Below are positions 62,484 through 64,000 of a stretch of 64,000 nucleotides of DNA, one piece after another (positions within the stretch are counted from its first letter, which is position 1; every line of letters begins with the position of its first letter). Source of the stretch: Amycolatopsis australiensis. Lineage in GTDB: Bacteria; Actinomycetota; Actinomycetes; Mycobacteriales; Pseudonocardiaceae. Where the stretch lies: NCBI RefSeq assembly GCF_900119165.1, contig NZ_FPJG01000006.1:4836001-4900000 (forward strand), given 5' to 3'. The position numbers were made by a program, and so were the translations under genes. The notes beneath the pieces are model-generated. The model worked only from the letters and a program-made list of their open reading frames with translations, had not been told where the DNA came from and searched no databases.

Positions 62484-63598
62484 CTCGCGTGCGGGGCGAT
62501 CATCACGTGCACCGCGTCCTCCCCGGGCACGTGTCCGGCCAGGGTCTCCACGGCTCGCGCGACGGAGTCGAGGCCGAAGGTGTGGGTGTGCATCCGTTCG
62601 AGCGGATATTTGCCCGATTCGATCAGCCGGAGCGCGGGCTCGAACGCGCGGATGTCCTGGGACCACAGGCCTTTCACGGTGAGTTCCTTGGTGATCACCG
62701 CGTCCGGCAGGAAGCCGGGAACGGTCGCGCCGGAGCCTTTGACCCCGGCCAGCACGACGGTCGCGCCGGGCTTGGCGACGGCGATCGCGTCCACAATGGG
62801 CTGGGTCGAGACCGCGGTGACGTCCACGACCACGTCGGCTCCTTCGCCGCCGGTGTGCTCGGCGACCGCGGCCACGGTGTCCTCCTCATCGGCGACCACC
62901 GTGACGTCCGCGCCGAAAAGCTTGGCCAGCTCCAATTTGTGCGCGTCGCGGGCCAGGCCGGTCACGATGATCCGGCCGGCGCCGGCGTCGCGCGCGGCGA
63001 CGACCCCGGCCAGGCCGCGTTGCCCGCAGCCGAGGATCACCACGGTGTCTCCGCTGCGCAGGCCGGAATCGTGGGCGAACCAGCGGATCCCGGCGGCCAT
63101 CGGCTGGTAGAGCGCGGCCAGCTCCAGAGGCAGATCGTCGTGCAGCTTGTGGAGCACGGTGCGCGGGTGCAGGTACAGGTATTCGGCGTAGCCGCCCCAC
63201 AAGCTCGGCGTCAGCGCGGTCGGCAGGTAGCCGTAGGCGTTGATCGCCGCGCCGTTGCCGGATCCCTTGCAGCGGCGGTAGGAACCGGTGAGGCAGGACC
63301 GGCAGGAACCGCAGCCGAGCACCGGTTCGACGGCGACCCGGTCTCCGGCGCGCACGCCCCAGCGGCGCGCGGCCTCGGGCCCGATTTCGGCGACGGTGCC
63401 GATCGGTTCGTGGCCGGGGATGACCGGATAGGTCACGCCGAGTGCGGCGAATCCTCCGTCGTACTGTTCGACGTCACTGCCGCACATGCCGCACGCGTCC
63501 ACCCGCAGAAGCGCTTCCTCGGGGCCGATCCGGGGCACGTCGAACTCTTCGATCTCGAATCGCCGGTCGGCGACCTGTACCGCGGCGCGGGCTTTCAT
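62480..63598 (-). CDS. Zinc-dependent alcohol dehydrogenase
   Basis: A 372-aa medium-chain dehydrogenase: catalytic zinc CGMCGSDVEQYDGG and GHEPIG, structural zinc CGSCRSCLTGSYRRC, NAD motif VILGCGQRGLAG. The ATG overlaps the stop of the preceding NTF2-like gene (ATGA), so the two are coupled. Substrate unknown; the pairing with an NTF2-like protein occurs in steroid- and aromatic-type pathways. Confidence 0.92.
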   Translation of the reverse strand: MKARAAVQVADRRFEIEEFDVPRIGPEEALLRVDACGMCGSDVEQYDGGFAALGVTYPVIPGHEPIGTVAEIGPEAARRWGVRAGDRVAVEPVLGCGSCRSCLTGSYRRCKGSGNGAAINAYGYLPTALTPSLWGGYAEYLYLHPRTVLHKLHDDLPLELAALYQPMAAGIRWFAHDSGLRSGDTVVILGCGQRGLAGVVAARDAGAGRIIVTGLARDAHKLELAKLFGADVTVVADEEDTVAAVAEHTGGEGADVVVDVTAVSTQPIVDAIAVAKPGATVVLAGVKGSGATVPGFLPDAVITKELTVKGLWSQDIRAFEPALRLIESGKYPLERMHTHTFGLDSVARAVETLAGHVPGEDAVHVMIAPHAS

Positions 63599-64000
63599 TT
63601 CGCTCCCATCAGGTCTGCGCGGCCGGGGCCGGTGACGAAGTCGGCGTCGCGGCGGGCGCCCTGGACGAACGCTCCGCTGGCGACGCTGCCCAGCGCCCAG
63701 GGCGCGAGCACGGTGGAACCGCTCCAGTCGTGGATCATCTGCCGGTAGGCGATGCGCCAGGTTCCGTCGCGCCGTTCGACGCGGTCGACGTAGCGGCCGC
63801 AGAAAACGTTGATCTCCTGGTGGTCCTTCTGTTTCTGGAAGGTCAGCACGATCGCCTCGGAGAACGCCCGGTCGCCGTCGAGTTCGACGAGGTGGTTGGT
63901 GACCGCGTGGGTGGTCCATTCCGTGGTCGCGAGTTTCGCCGCGACGATCCGGTCCGCGAATTCCCATGCCGGGCCCGCGTCCGCGCCGTGGTTGTCGTAG
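63595..64000 (-). CDS. NTF2-like (SnoaL-type) protein, partial
   Basis: The 134 C-terminal residues of a cone-shaped NTF2-like fold protein: DRIVAAKLATTEWTTHAVTN, HLVELDGDRAFSEAIVLTFQ, VFCGRYVDRVERRDGTWRIA, RQMIHDWSGSTVL. The pattern matches nuclear-transport-factor-2-like proteins of the SnoaL_4/ring-hydroxylating beta type. The 5' end lies beyond the window. Coupled to the dehydrogenase. Confidence 0.85.
   Translation of the reverse strand, partial: YDNHGADAGPAWEFADRIVAAKLATTEWTTHAVTNHLVELDGDRAFSEAIVLTFQKQKDHQEINVFCGRYVDRVERRDGTWRIAYRQMIHDWSGSTVLAPWALGSVASGAFVQGARRDADFVTGPGRADLMGAK

Overview
The window is about 73% G+C, shows strong G/C bias at third codon positions, uses GTG and TTG starts, chains its genes by 4-bp ATGA/GTGA overlaps, and carries actinomycete families (propane/acetone-type diiron monooxygenase with its own chaperonin, DUF5994- and RGCVC-type small proteins, an IdeR-type iron box). 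It most likely comes from a Pseudonocardiales-type actinomycete such as Amycolatopsis. This is an inference from gene content; no marker gene is present.

1-25.0 kb is a catabolic island. It holds an aldehyde dehydrogenase tail, MmgE/PrpD, an aldehyde dehydrogenase, a CaiB-type CoA-transferase, a GntR/FCD regulator, an alpha-methylacyl-CoA racemase-like protein and an AraC regulator. Next comes a tightly coupled seven-gene operon (zinc ribbon, HyuA, HyuB, tandem alpha-beta-barrel protein, aldehyde dehydrogenase, acyl-CoA ligase, SDR) that looks like an acetone/acetophenone-carboxylase-type ketone carboxylation system. A CitE-like lyase / mesaconyl-CoA-hydratase-like MaoC / acyl-CoA synthetase / acyl-CoA dehydrogenase operon follows. 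Five promoters here carry unusual AT-rich elements of related sequence, probably operators of one local regulator. The right part has LtrA, DUF2255 and XRE genes, an alpha/beta hydrolase and a frameshifted nitroreductase.

25-40 kb and 47-51 kb are mosaic and partly decayed: a tRNA-Asn 3' remnant, fragments of an M1 peptidase and an MFS transporter, a broken IS481-type transposase, toxin-like and RHS remnants, and a frameshifted N5-(carboxyethyl)ornithine synthase. Intact genes sit between them: a three-gene membrane operon, a MarR/RidA pair with twin operators, a secreted beta-helix/PDZ protein, a chain of very small genes, and an iron-box-controlled DoxX gene. Several frameshifts look like single-base homopolymer undercalls, so sequencing error is a serious alternative to decay.

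40-47 kb is a six-gene coupled operon: alpha/beta hydrolase, peptide-type ABC importer (with a permease-ATPase fusion) and amidohydrolase. It looks like an uptake-and-cleavage unit for an amide or ester compound.

50.8-61.5 kb is a propane/acetone-type binuclear iron monooxygenase cluster (mim/prm): a divergent AcoR-type regulator, hydroxylase, reductase, small hydroxylase subunit, coupling protein, amidohydrolase, DUF59 protein, alcohol dehydrogenase and a dedicated GroEL, ending in a hairpin terminator. The right edge has an orphan MmyB-type domain, a MaoC protein, a zinc alcohol dehydrogenase and a partial NTF2-like protein. If the monooxygenase makes acetone from propane through 2-propanol, the HyuAB carboxylase at the other end could use it; this link is speculative.
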